NCBI GenBank assembly: GCA_002104985.1
Contig: MCGO01000134.1
Location: 42,002-106,001 of the forward strand
Reading direction: 5' to 3'
DNA from: Rhizoclosmatium globosum
Taxonomy: Eukaryota > Chytridiomycota > Chytridiomycetes > Chytridiales > Chytriomycetaceae
Length of the DNA stretch: 64,000 bases
Of the stretch, positions 1 through 9,500 are shown one piece after another; position 1 is the stretch's first letter; every line of letters starts with the position of its first letter. A program made the translations under genes and the position numbers. Below the pieces are notes generated by a model that saw only the letters and a program-made list of their open reading frames with translations, was not told the DNA's origin and searched no databases.

Positions 1-1426
1 TAAATCACGTTTCGACGATGCGCTTGTTGTAATTTGTGTGGAGCAGGTCTCATTGGTGTTCTTTTTGGTGGATCCTTACTGGAGGTTTGAACAGCTGGTG
101 AGTTGTGTTTGTAGTTTGCTTGGTGTGGTTTTTAATCGACTCTATATAAACATGTGGAACGTCTCTGCGGCAGTTTCTTCAATCCAACAGTGAACAGACC
201 AGATTGCAAGATTGGAGCAAGATAGGAGAGAGTGAGCGTTCGGAGTCGGATGGATTGGTTTGCTGTGGAGTGCGTTTATTATGGGGAGTAGGTTTTTCTC
301 TTGGCCTGTTTGATTCTTTGCGTGATGTGTCAGTTTGGTAGTTGATTTGCAGGTCTGGGTATAGTGTGACGGGAGGCTGGATTTGTTGGTTTTTGGTTGG
401 TCGTGTTCTTTAATTTTGGTGGAGTTTTGGGTTTTTGGGTTTGGCTTCTGTTGTGATTGTTGTTGCTGGAGTGGATGCGGAGGGGTGTATGTTGAGGGGT
501 CCACGCCCAGACTGTTATGGCGTACTGTGTTCAACGGCGGCCAGACGGGGGGCAGGACTCCAAAAATGCAGCACTTTCTCTGTTGTGCTGTCTGCTTTTG
601 TTCATAGTGGTAAGTGCCTCGTGTATTCAAAGCGACTGTAACCTAACTTTTCTTTTCTTTAGTGGTGATGCAAATAAACATGACGTATGGATCCATAAAT
701 CACGTTTCGACGATGCGCTTGTTGTAATTTGTGTGGAGCAGGTCTCATTGGTGTTCTTTTTGGTGGATCCTTACTGGAGGTTTGAACAGCTGGTGAGTTG
801 TGTTTGTAGTTTGCTTGGTGTGGTTTTTAATCGACTCTATATAAACATGTGGAACGTCTCTGCGGCAGTTTCTTCAATACAACAGGGAACAGAATGCGAG
901 AATGCGAGATTGGAGCAAGATAGGAGAGAGTGAGCGTTTGGAGTAGGATGGATTGGTTTGCTGTGGAGTGCGTTTATTATGGGGAGTAGGTTTTTTCTCT
1001 TGGCCTGTTTGATTCTTTGGGTGATGTGTGAGTTTGGGAGTTGATTTGCAGGTCGGGGTATAGTGTGACGGGAGGCTGGATTTGTTGGTTTTTGGTTGGT
1101 CGTGTTCTTTAATTTTGGTGGAGTTTTGGGTTTTTGGGTTTGGCTTCTGTTGTGATTGTTGTTGCTGGAGTGGATGCGGAGGGGTGTATGTTGAGGGGTC
1201 CACGCCCAGACTGTTATGGCGTACTGTGTTCAACGGCGGCCAGACGGGGGGCAGGACTCCAAAAATGCAGCACTTTCTCTGTTGTGCTGTCTGCTTTTGT
1301 TCATAGTGGTAAGTGCCTCGTGTATTCAAAGCGACTGTAACCTAACTTTTCTTTTCTTTAGTGGTGATGCAAATAAACATGACGTATGGATCCATAAATC
1401 ATGTTTTGAAGATGAGCTTGTTGTTA
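1..1426. repeat. 699-bp tandem repeat array A (about 2 units)
   Basis: Two successive units repeat with a 699-base period (for example the same 74-codon frame starts at 383 and 1082). The left edge is cut by the window. Each unit carries a TATA-like stretch (TATATAAA at 143-150), an intron-like segment with a GTAAGT donor and a pyrimidine-rich TTTCTTTAG acceptor (610-662, 53 nt), a second GTGAGT donor, and one open frame of 138 codons on the plus strand. After about 1400 the last unit diverges into the gene block. The same unit recurs at 25266-27301 and 58094-60704, bracketing the duplicated blocks. Confidence 0.9.
517..933 (+). CDS. Possible small secreted or membrane protein encoded in each 699-bp unit (138 codons)
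   Basis: I do not recognise the product. The frame begins with ATG and has a charged start, then a strongly hydrophobic run at residues 19-34 (ALSLLCCLLLFIVVSA) like a signal peptide or anchor, then a middle part containing HDVWIHKSRFDDALVV. The frame is open in every complete unit (also 25696-26112, 26395-26811, 58251-58667, 58949-59365, 59645-60061) and in truncated or altered form at 1216, 27094 and 60342. Length changes in array C fall in the G-run upstream of this ATG, not inside the frame. Against a gene: an excellent intron signal (610-662) lies inside it, and removing that intron brings in a stop at once; units this homogenised preserve any frame. A TATA-like element lies about 370 bases upstream, in the preceding unit. 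Confidence 0.28.
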   Translation: MAYCVQRRPDGGQDSKNAALSLLCCLLLFIVVSASCIQSDCNLTFLFFSGDANKHDVWIHKSRFDDALVVICVEQVSLVFFLVDPYWRFEQLVSCVCSLLGVVFNRLYINMWNVSAAVSSIQQGTECENARLEQDRRE

Positions 1427-1743
1427 GGTTCATGGAGAGAACCCTCTTCGATATCTTTTTTGAGAATTCTTTCTGGACATTGGAAGAAATGAACACCATT
1501 TAATGGTGTTCCTGCCTCTATTTGTTTTTTCTGTACTGTTCATCTGATTTCTTTTCATAAAAAGATGTTGGATGGAGACTTGATGCGGAAGATCAATCTG
1601 GAAAACCCATAACTACCATTGAAATGAAGGCCAATCTCTAATTGTTTGTATACTTTGATAGCTCATACCGGTCCAGAGAATGCTATTGTAAATCCTACAG
1701 ATTTGTGAACTGCAATGGAACACTGACACAAATGAATGTGATT
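1427..1743 (+). other. Remnant exon sequence between the 699-bp array and the first minus-strand gene
   Basis: The plus-strand frame leaving the last 699-bp unit continues as a diverged relative of the repeat's own coding frame (EDELVVRFMERTLFDIFF against DDALVVICVEQVSLVFFLV in the repeats), then reaches a stop at 1501-1503. In the second block the equivalent sequence has a splice-able tail: donor GGTACC, acceptor TTGATAG, intron 27394-27442, reading to a stop at 27486-27488. Here the donor has mutated (ATAACTACC in place of ATAGGTACC). I take it as the decayed end of a plus-strand gene related to the repeat frame. Confidence 0.35.
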
Positions 1744-3460
1744 TTATTCATTAACTGGGTGGGTATAAGTAAATGCCTGGGATGCTTTGGCACCAAGGAC
1801 AACTTCAAGGTTGAGCTTTGCTGTAAAGTAAGTGGTTACAGGTATGTAGAGGATGAGGCGGTATGACTTGGCTCCTGCCACAATACTGAGGAGATTTGCA
1901 GATTTTGAAACAAAAAAGTGGCTTGTCACTGCAACTAACTGTTGGACAGCCATGATGTCAGGAGGTGAGTTATCCTTATTCTTTTCAAGGAGAGAAAAGG
2001 CACTGAGAAGTAGATGAGACACAATCTGGTGGCATAATGACTGAATTATGTCTGGAATAGGCTCTGTGATGGTGCGAGTAACAATAGTTGGGACTTGCAG
2101 CTTTTGATAAGGCAGGAATTCTGAGGGAAACACATCAAAGTTGGAAAGCAAATCAAATGAGGTGCAAACCATAAGAGAGATTAATACGATATGACAAAGG
2201 AGACTCTATTGGCTGAGTCATTGCCTGGAAAAACGAAGTTGAGGACTAGTTTAAATAATAAGCTAAGATATGAGTTGTATTAAAAGGATCATTACAGTGT
2301 TTGACTTTAGCACAAGAAATTTTAATGTTTTTTGTGCGGCCACATGAAGCTTTTTCCTGTCCAGAGCAAACACGTTGTCCAGCAGTGGATCCATACCTGA
2401 GCAAAATTAGTGTACTCAGGTAAGGGGGGCCATTTACCATTGCAGTGGAGAGAAACCTGTTCTGGTGCAGCCAAATATGTCATGGCTTTGGCCATCATAG
2501 TGATTAAGGCAATGGGAGTGTTGAGGCGCATCTAAGTTCTATCAATGAAGCATCAGCCAAGCAAGTCAAAAACAAACCATTTCATCAAAAACCAAGACTG
2601 CAAGGTAATCACAGACATTCCAAGCCACCTCTCCAAAGATTTTGCTGTCCCAGCAAATTCCTGAAAGCCAGAACTGCAAGATGACAGACAAATATTGAAC
2701 TGAGGGTTGCTTTTTCCAAATTTCAAGAAAGTCCTCACGCTCCGCAGTAGATAGTCTTGCAGCTTGTTGAAACTTAATGAGGTTGTCTGTCACATTGAAG
2801 AGAATGGGGAAGGGCTATCAAAAATCCTGGTCATAAAAACAGTTGACAAACAAAAAAAAACACAAACTTGAAGGTCGTGCAGAAAATGCAAATACACAGT
2901 TGATTGCGAAGGTTTTGTTGCAACCACCAGATTAATGGAATATGTCGGAGAGAGAGAGGCGAGGACTGTTTCCAAATACGTTGCGAACTCAGGGGCAGAT
3001 TGGGGTGGATCTGAAGTTTGAGGGAAATATAACAGAAATGATTGTAGAGTCAAAAGACAAGGAGAAGATCGCCTGTTTTATGTAAATTTAATATTAATTG
3101 GTTGTGTATGATAAGAGGTGTGGAATGAGAGAAAAGAGAAACCTGTTAACGACCCCACATTCCTCAGAAACAAGGGCATTTAATGCGACTGAAGTCTTGA
3201 AAGCATCATCAATCTTGTCATGAAGGTCCTCTGCAATATTTGGAGCAGAGTGCAGCTTTCGACCAAGTTGTCTGCGGGCTGTTCAATAAACCAACACCAG
3301 GCCAGGCTATGCCTTCGGTCCTTTATCCCACCAAACACCAAACTCACAGCAGAAGATTATCCAGGTCATTGGTGGGGTTGGACATGTATCCTTGAACCAT
3401 AGCCAAGAATGCCTCCTCGTCAAGCTGCTCAATAACCTTTGCAAGCCTTAGTTTAGAACA
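1744..3460 (-). CDS. Hypothetical multi-exon helical protein, 5' end unresolved (block 1)
   Basis: Seven exons splice in consistent phase: 3348-3460 (5' limit uncertain), 3143-3271, 2868-3072, 2578-2772, 2438-2531, 2296-2396, 1744-2205. Introns are 76, 70, 95, 46, 41 and 90 nt. The product is about 430 residues, rich in hydrophobic helices (for example SVQYLSVILQFWLSGICW and LDNVFALDRKKLHVAAQKTL), which suggests an alpha-solenoid scaffold, but I recognise no family. An acidic N-terminal stretch reads VIEQLDEEAFLAMVQGYM. The open frame upstream stops at TGA 3461-3463 with no clear start, so either a 5' exon was missed, or translation begins at the internal Met of AMVQGYM, or the gene has lost its 5' end. 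It is convergent with the remnant to its left and lies 186 bases downstream of the zinc-finger gene on the same strand. The block 2 copy keeps all exon frames. Confidence 0.6.
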
Positions 3461-3646
3461 TCAGACATTTGCGGTCATGTCCATACAGTTTTGATATTCA
3501 TCTCAAGGTAGGGCGAGAGGAAGGCTCTCAAGTTGTGTTTTGAAGGGGGTTAATCTGGGATTAATCGAAGTGTAAACAGACACATAATAATCAGTCTCAA
3601 ATAATTTATTAATTTATCATTTTTACACTGCACAGACTTTTCTTCT

Positions 3647-4639
3647 TTACCGACGATTCGGAGGGTAGTAAAATGGTGGGTTTGGGTATTGTTGTTGTGG
3701 CTGTTGCATAAAGGGTGGTTGACCATGTTGTTGGTGTTGTTGATGTTGTGGATGGGGCAGATTCTGTGGATGCAGTACTTGTGTGTGTTGCTGCTGTTGT
3801 AAATGGTGGGGGTAATATTGAGGCATTTGTTGGGTTTGAGGATGAAATGGAACAAATCGCATGTTGTATTGTTGCTGTTGAATCATTTGCATTTGGCGTA
3901 GTTGTTCCATGTTCTGCATTTGCTGCATTTGTTGCATTTGCTGCATTTGATACATTTGCAGGGCGTACTGTTGCTGAGCTTGTTGTTGTTCAGCCCTTTG
4001 GATGTAGGTGTCAACACTTTGGTGGCGAGCAACTGGTCTGTAGTGATCATGGGATTTACGTTGGGGTTTTGGGGGTTTTGGAGGGGCTGCTGGCGGTTGT
4101 GGGGGTTGAGTGGAGGAGGAGGGTAGATTATACTGTTTCTTGGTTGTTGAGATAGGAAGTGCCGTAACTCTGTAAATAACAAGTGAATATTTACAACAAA
4201 TAAGGGAAGACGCGTACTCAATCTTACGGGCCTTGTCCTTGTCTTGTTGTGGCATCAAATCAATAACACGTGAGGTACGGCGTTGTAATTCCTTGGCTGA
4301 AAGATTCTTGGACTTGGAGGCGAAGAGACATTCTCCAAGGTCACCTATTGGAGCTAGAGTGGCCGTGACTCCATCAAAGTCGTGGGGGCCATATCGTGGA
4401 GCACGGACAATAGCGGGAAGAGGAATCACTATCAAAATTGTTAAGATTAACAAAGAATTTGGATAAAGTGAGTTGAAGCAGGGGAAAAGGACATACTGGG
4501 AGGATCAGCAGTGCACTTGCCACAATTTAGAGTCTCTGCAAAATTTTTGTGTCCGCAAATGCACGTCCAAGTCTATTTTTGATAAAGTCAATGGATTGGT
4601 GGTGAATGGGTTTCTCACTCTCCACTCTGAAGTATCCAT
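3647..4639 (-). CDS. RanBP2-type zinc finger, Gln/Pro-rich protein (block 1)
   Basis: Four exons: 4619-4639, 4497-4572, 4218-4428, 3647-4169, giving 276 residues; introns are 46, 68 and 48 nt and all phases agree. The start is ATG at 4639, chosen because its seven-codon exon joins in frame to the finger. Residues 9-27 form a RanBP2-type zinc finger (W9, C11, C13, N17, C24, C27); the first Cys pair is C-x-C rather than the usual C-x2-C. Such fingers bind single-stranded RNA or ubiquitin. A conserved-looking middle (RAPRYGPHDFDG; LSAKELQRRTSRVIDLMP) is followed by a Pro/Lys linker and a C-terminal half dominated by Gln, Met, His and Pro with (MQQ)n runs, which looks disordered and prion-like. 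RNA binding is inferred. It is divergent from the gene at 5423. Confidence 0.7.
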
Positions 4640-5422
4640 ATGAAAGCTTTTTCAACATAATGCACATTTCTCCAATGATAATTCTACTCCTCAAATATCA
4701 GGGGTTCCCTTGATTGTATGTTAACAAATTCCGACCAAATGAATTCCTGTCGCCAAGAAACCAAGCCTGTCCCTCCATCTTAAATCATAAGTACTTGTAT
4801 CTTTGCACCTATTTATTTTGAAATTGATGGATTATGGAGGCGATGGAGGTGGGGTTTTTGGAACATACCTTAACTTAAAAAATGGTCTTTGCAAATAACT
4901 GTCAAATCCCCACGTACGGTTGTGTTGTGTGCAAACTGACCAATCTAATCAATTCAGCGTGACCCTTAAATTCTACTTTGGCCTTCTCTATTGTGAGGAA
5001 AGAATCGGGCCAAAAGTTGAGTCCAGAAGAGCTTAGGGTAAAGGGAATGTCGAGTTGAGCACTTATTTAACCACAACACACTCAAGGTTACCTCCGTTTG
5101 CCTACTTGCAAAGCGTTCCCTCGTAGTTGTATCCATCCTTTCTGCTGAATTCGACGGTGCCGGCATATCTTTGTAAAATCTCAACTCACCTACATTCGTC
5201 TCCAAATAAGCAGAGCGTACCCTCGAATTCTGCAACGAATTCGACAGCGCTTAGTTCAGAAATGTATGTGTGTGTTAAATAAACTCTTATTGCTGCTTTA
5301 TATCCTCCATCTAACTTAAGGAAAGCATATAAAACATATAAGAAAGGTTGAATTGATTGTGTCTTACAGAGGAATAATTACTTTGACGACCTAACCAAAA
5401 CTCCATCCAAATTCACTGTAAA
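4640..5422. promoter_or_regulatory. Divergent intergenic region with TATA-like element
   Basis: This 783-base gap separates two divergently transcribed genes and has no supported coding frame. A TATA-like TATAAAA at 5328-5334 is about 90 bases before the ATG at 5423. Block 2 (30406-31264) is alignable but carries several small insertions, including about 50 extra bases near 30500. Confidence 0.35.
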
Positions 5423-6416
5423 ATGGCAGCCACAGGTCAAGAAACCCGGTTTCAACTTTTGAAAGATGCTAACAATGATAATGATGCAGTGAATCGCAAC
5501 ACACAAGGTCCGCAAGTGGGAGGTGAGAACCACAGTTTCCCCCTTCTTGCTTCAAAGTCTCCTACAATACCTCCACCTTTCCTGCAGACAAGTATTATCC
5601 AGTCGAAACTGCAGTGGTGTTTGACGGACGCTTGGCGATTGGTTTGACAGAGGTGGGTGATCTGCACAGCCACCGCTTTCTGAAACTAAACAATCTGTAT
5701 GCAGCCTGTTCTCACAGACTACTTGAGTCGCATCATGTACATGGCAACTGACAAAAATGCAAACCTTGTTGGTAAGTTGCATTGTTTGAGGTTTGCAAGA
5801 TGTTTACCATACAGCTCCAACAGGATTTGCAGCCGTCAATGTCACCCAATCATTGAAAGTCTTCCAAAGCTTTTCCATCTCTATTGTCCCACTTCATGAA
5901 ACTGGGAGCTCCAAAAGCACAAGCAAGAGCAATCTTCCTCTCCAACAGGTTTTGGATGTCTTTGCCAACTGTTTTGGCCACAATCCCCTGCGCCGGGTTA
6001 TTCTGGCAACAAATGAATCTCAAGCAGCTGATTACATCAGAGCATACTTAAAAGTTGGCCGCAAGATAACTCTCCTCACCCTTAATGTTGAACTTGCTGA
6101 GGATTGCAAAGAAACAATGAACCCTGCTTCTCTTGCTAATTTTGATGTCTATCCTCTTGTGAGTTTGCCTCCTAATCCACATGGCCTACACAACCTTTAT
6201 CCATTGGCACTTGTATTTGCAGCAGGAGATGTCACTCCAAGTCCAACTTTGAATCGTTCCAACAACACCTATCATTGTCCTGCCCCTGTAAAGAATGTAG
6301 CTGCAAAAATATTGACTTGGGATCACCCTCCAGATGAACCAGTGCAAAGTTTGGGCCCTGTTGTAGTTACAAAACATGTGTTTCATGGATTTGATGATAA
6401 AGTCATCTTTCACTAA
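5423..6416 (+). CDS. Four-exon protein, possible degenerate NYN/PIN-like fold (block 1)
   Basis: Exons are 5423-5522, 5588-5652, 5705-5771 and 5815-6416 (277 residues); introns of 65, 52 and 43 nt have GTGAGA, GTGGGT and GTAAGT donors and CAG acceptors, and phases agree. I do not recognise a family with certainty. The strand-helix pattern resembles a NYN/PIN domain: a first strand ending in an Asp (AVVFDG, D46), a helix at about 119-131, then a strand-helix-strand unit RVILATNESQAADYIRA followed by KITLLTLN at 161-168. That aligns with LVHVSSDTGFFGPIAAAV and VVVVHTG of the NYN protein at 16332, but the SSD Asp is replaced by NES, so nuclease activity may be lost. The C-terminal third is Pro/Asn-rich. 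An AATAAA signal follows 42 bases after the stop, and the satellite array begins about 150 bases downstream. Confidence 0.68.
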
Positions 6417-6458
6417 GTTGCCTTTCCATTTTTAATTATTTTTTTCTTCTTGTTATTA

Positions 6459-6464
6459 AATAAA
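6459..6464 (+). terminator. Polyadenylation signal AATAAA
   Basis: AATAAA lies 43 bases after the stop codon of the 5423-6416 gene, followed by T-rich sequence. The block 2 equivalent is at 32303-32308. Confidence 0.5.
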
Positions 6465-6570
6465 ATTCTGTTTCCTTCTCTGTGCAAAATGAATAAGCTA
6501 TACAATACCATAAATATATGATCAATTTTACCACCTGACACCAGAATTCGCTTTTATAAGAGCAAATGGT

Positions 6571-9500
6571 TGGGTGTTGCTGGTAAAAATTGAGCAGAAC
6601 CATTTAAACAGCTCCCAAACACTCCAATTGGATTCCGAAAAGCTCCACAATTCAGCCACATCATCTTGGTAGTATGATTCAGCAACTTGGTATGTTGCGA
6701 CTCACTTTGGGTGTTGTTCAATAGCTCTGTAAAATTGAGCAGAACCATTTAAACAGCTCCCAAACACTCCAATTGGATTCCGAAAAGCTCCACAATTCAG
6801 CCACATCATCTTGGTAGTATGATTCAGCAACTTGGTATGTTGCGACTCACTTTGGGTGTTGTTCAATAGCTCTGTAAAATTGAGCAGAACCATTTAAACA
6901 GCTCCCAAACACTCCAATTGGATTCCGAAAAGCTCCACAATTCAGCCACATCATCTTGGTAGTATGATTCAGCAACTTGGTATGTTGCGACTCACTTTGG
7001 GTGTTGTTCAATAGCTCTGTAAAATTGAGCAGAACCATTTAAACAGCTCCCAAACACTCCAATTGGATTCCGAAAAGCTCCACAATTCAGCCACATCATC
7101 TTGGTAGTATGATTCAGCAACTTGGTATGTTGCGACTCACTTTGGGTGTTGTTCAATAGCTCTGTAAAATTGAGCAGAACCATTTAAACAGCTCCCAAAC
7201 ACTCCAATTGGATTCCGAAAAGCTCCACAATTCAGCCACATCATCTTGGTAGTATGATTCAGCAACTTGGTATGTTGCGACTCACTTTGGGTGTTGTTCA
7301 ATAGCTCTGTAAAATTGAGCAGAACCATTTAAACAGCTCCCAAACACTCCAATTGGATTCCGAAAAGCTCCACAATTCAGCCACATCATCTTGGTAGTAT
7401 GATTCAGCAACTTGGTATGTTGCGACTCACTTTGGGTGTTGTTCAATAGCTCTGTAAAATTGAGCAGAACCATTTAAACAGCTCCCAAACACTCCAATTG
7501 GATTCCGAAAAGCTCCACAATTCAGCCACATCATCTTGGTAGTATGATTCAGCAACTTGGTATGTTGCGACTCACTTTGGGTGTTGTTCAATAGCTCTGT
7601 AAAATTGAGCAGAACCATTTAAACAGCTCCCAAACACTCCAATTGGATTCCGAAAAGCTCCACAATTCAGCCACATCATCTTGGTAGTATGATTCAGCAA
7701 CTTGGTATGTTGCGACTCACTTTGGGTGTTGTTCAATAGCTCTGTAAAATTGAGCAGAACCATTTAAACAGCTCCCAAACACTCCAATTGGATTCCGAAA
7801 AGCTCCACAATTCAGCCACATCATCTTGGTAGTATGATTCAGCAACTTGGTATGTTGCGACTCACTTTGGGTGTTGTTCAATAGCTCTGTAAAATTGAGC
7901 AGAACCATTTAAACAGCTCCCAAACACTCCAATTGGATTCCGAAAAGCTCCACAATTCAGCCACATCATCTTGGTAGTATGATTCAGCAACTTGGTATGT
8001 TGCGACTCACTTTGGGTGTTGTTCAATAGCTCTGTAAAATTGAGCAGAACCATTTAAACAGCTCCCAAACACTCCAATTGGATTCCGAAAAGCTCCACAA
8101 TTCAGCCACATCATCTTGGTAGTATGATTCAGCAACTTGGTATGTTGCGACTCACTTTGGGTGTTGTTCAATAGCTCTGTAAAATTGAGCAGAACCATTT
8201 AAACAGCTCCCAAACACTCCAATTGGATTCCGAAAAGCTCCACAATTCAGCCACATCATCTTGGTAGTATGATTCAGCAACTTGGTATGTTGCTACTCAC
8301 TTTGGGTGTTGTTCAATAGCTCTGTAAAATTGAGCAGAACCATTTAAACAGCTCCCAAACACTCCAATTGGATTCCGAAAAGCTCCACAATTCAGCCACA
8401 TCATCTTGGTAGTATGATTCAGCAACTTGGTATGTTGCTACTCACTTTGGGTGTTGTTCAATAGCTCTGTAAAATTGAGCAGAACCATTTAAACAGCTCC
8501 CAAACACTCCAATTGGATTCCGAAAAGCTCCACAATTCAGCCACATCATCTTGGTAGTATGATTCAGCAACTTGGTATGTTGCGACTCACTTTGGGTGTT
8601 GTTCAATAGCTCTGTAAAATTGAGCAGAACCATTTAAACAGCTCCCAAACACTCCAATTGGATTCCGAAAAGCTCCACAATTCAGCCACATCATCTTGGT
8701 AGTATGATTCAGCAACTTGGTATGTTGCTACTCACTTTGGGTGTTGTTCAATAGCTCTGTAAAATTGAGCAGAACCATTTAAACAGCTCCCAAACACTCC
8801 AATTGGATTCCGAAAAGCTCCACAATTCAGCCACATCATCTTGGTAGTATGATTCAGCAACTTGGTAGTATGATTCAGCAACTTGGTATGTTGCGACTCA
8901 CTTTGGGTGTTGTTCAATAGCTCTGTAAAATTGAGCAGAACCATTTAAACAGCTCCCAAACACTCCAATTGGATTCCGAAAAGCTCCACAATTCAGCCAC
9001 ATCATCTTGGTAGTATGATTCAGCAACTTGGTATGTTGCGACTCACTTTGGGTGTTGTTCAATAGCTCTGTAAAATTGAGCAGAACCATTTAAACAGCTC
9101 CCAAACACTCCAATTGGATTCCGAAAAGCTCCACAATTCAGCCACATCATCTTGGTAGTATGATTCAGCAACTTGGTATGTTGCGACTCACTTTGGGTGT
9201 TGTTCAATAGCTCTGTAAAATTGAGCAGAACCATTTAAACAGCTCCCAAACACTCCAATTGGATTCCGAAAAGCTCCACAATTCAGCCACATCATCTTGG
9301 TAGTATGATTCAGCAACTTGGTATGTTGCGACTCACTTTGGGTGTTGTTCAATAGCTCTGTAAAATTGAGCAGAACCATTTAAACAGCTCCCAAACACTC
9401 CAATTGGATTCCGAAAAGCTCCACAATTCAGCCACATCATCTTGGTAGTATGATTCAGCAACTTGGTATGTTGCGACTCACTTTGGGTGTTGTTCAATAG

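Noticed and set aside
142..630. Minus-strand frame of 150-160 codons in each 699-bp unit, rich in Gln, Pro, Thr and Asn
   Set aside because: It begins at a TTG codon, is the antisense of a T/G-rich strand, and its composition is what reverse translation of that bias gives. The plus-strand frame has better support.
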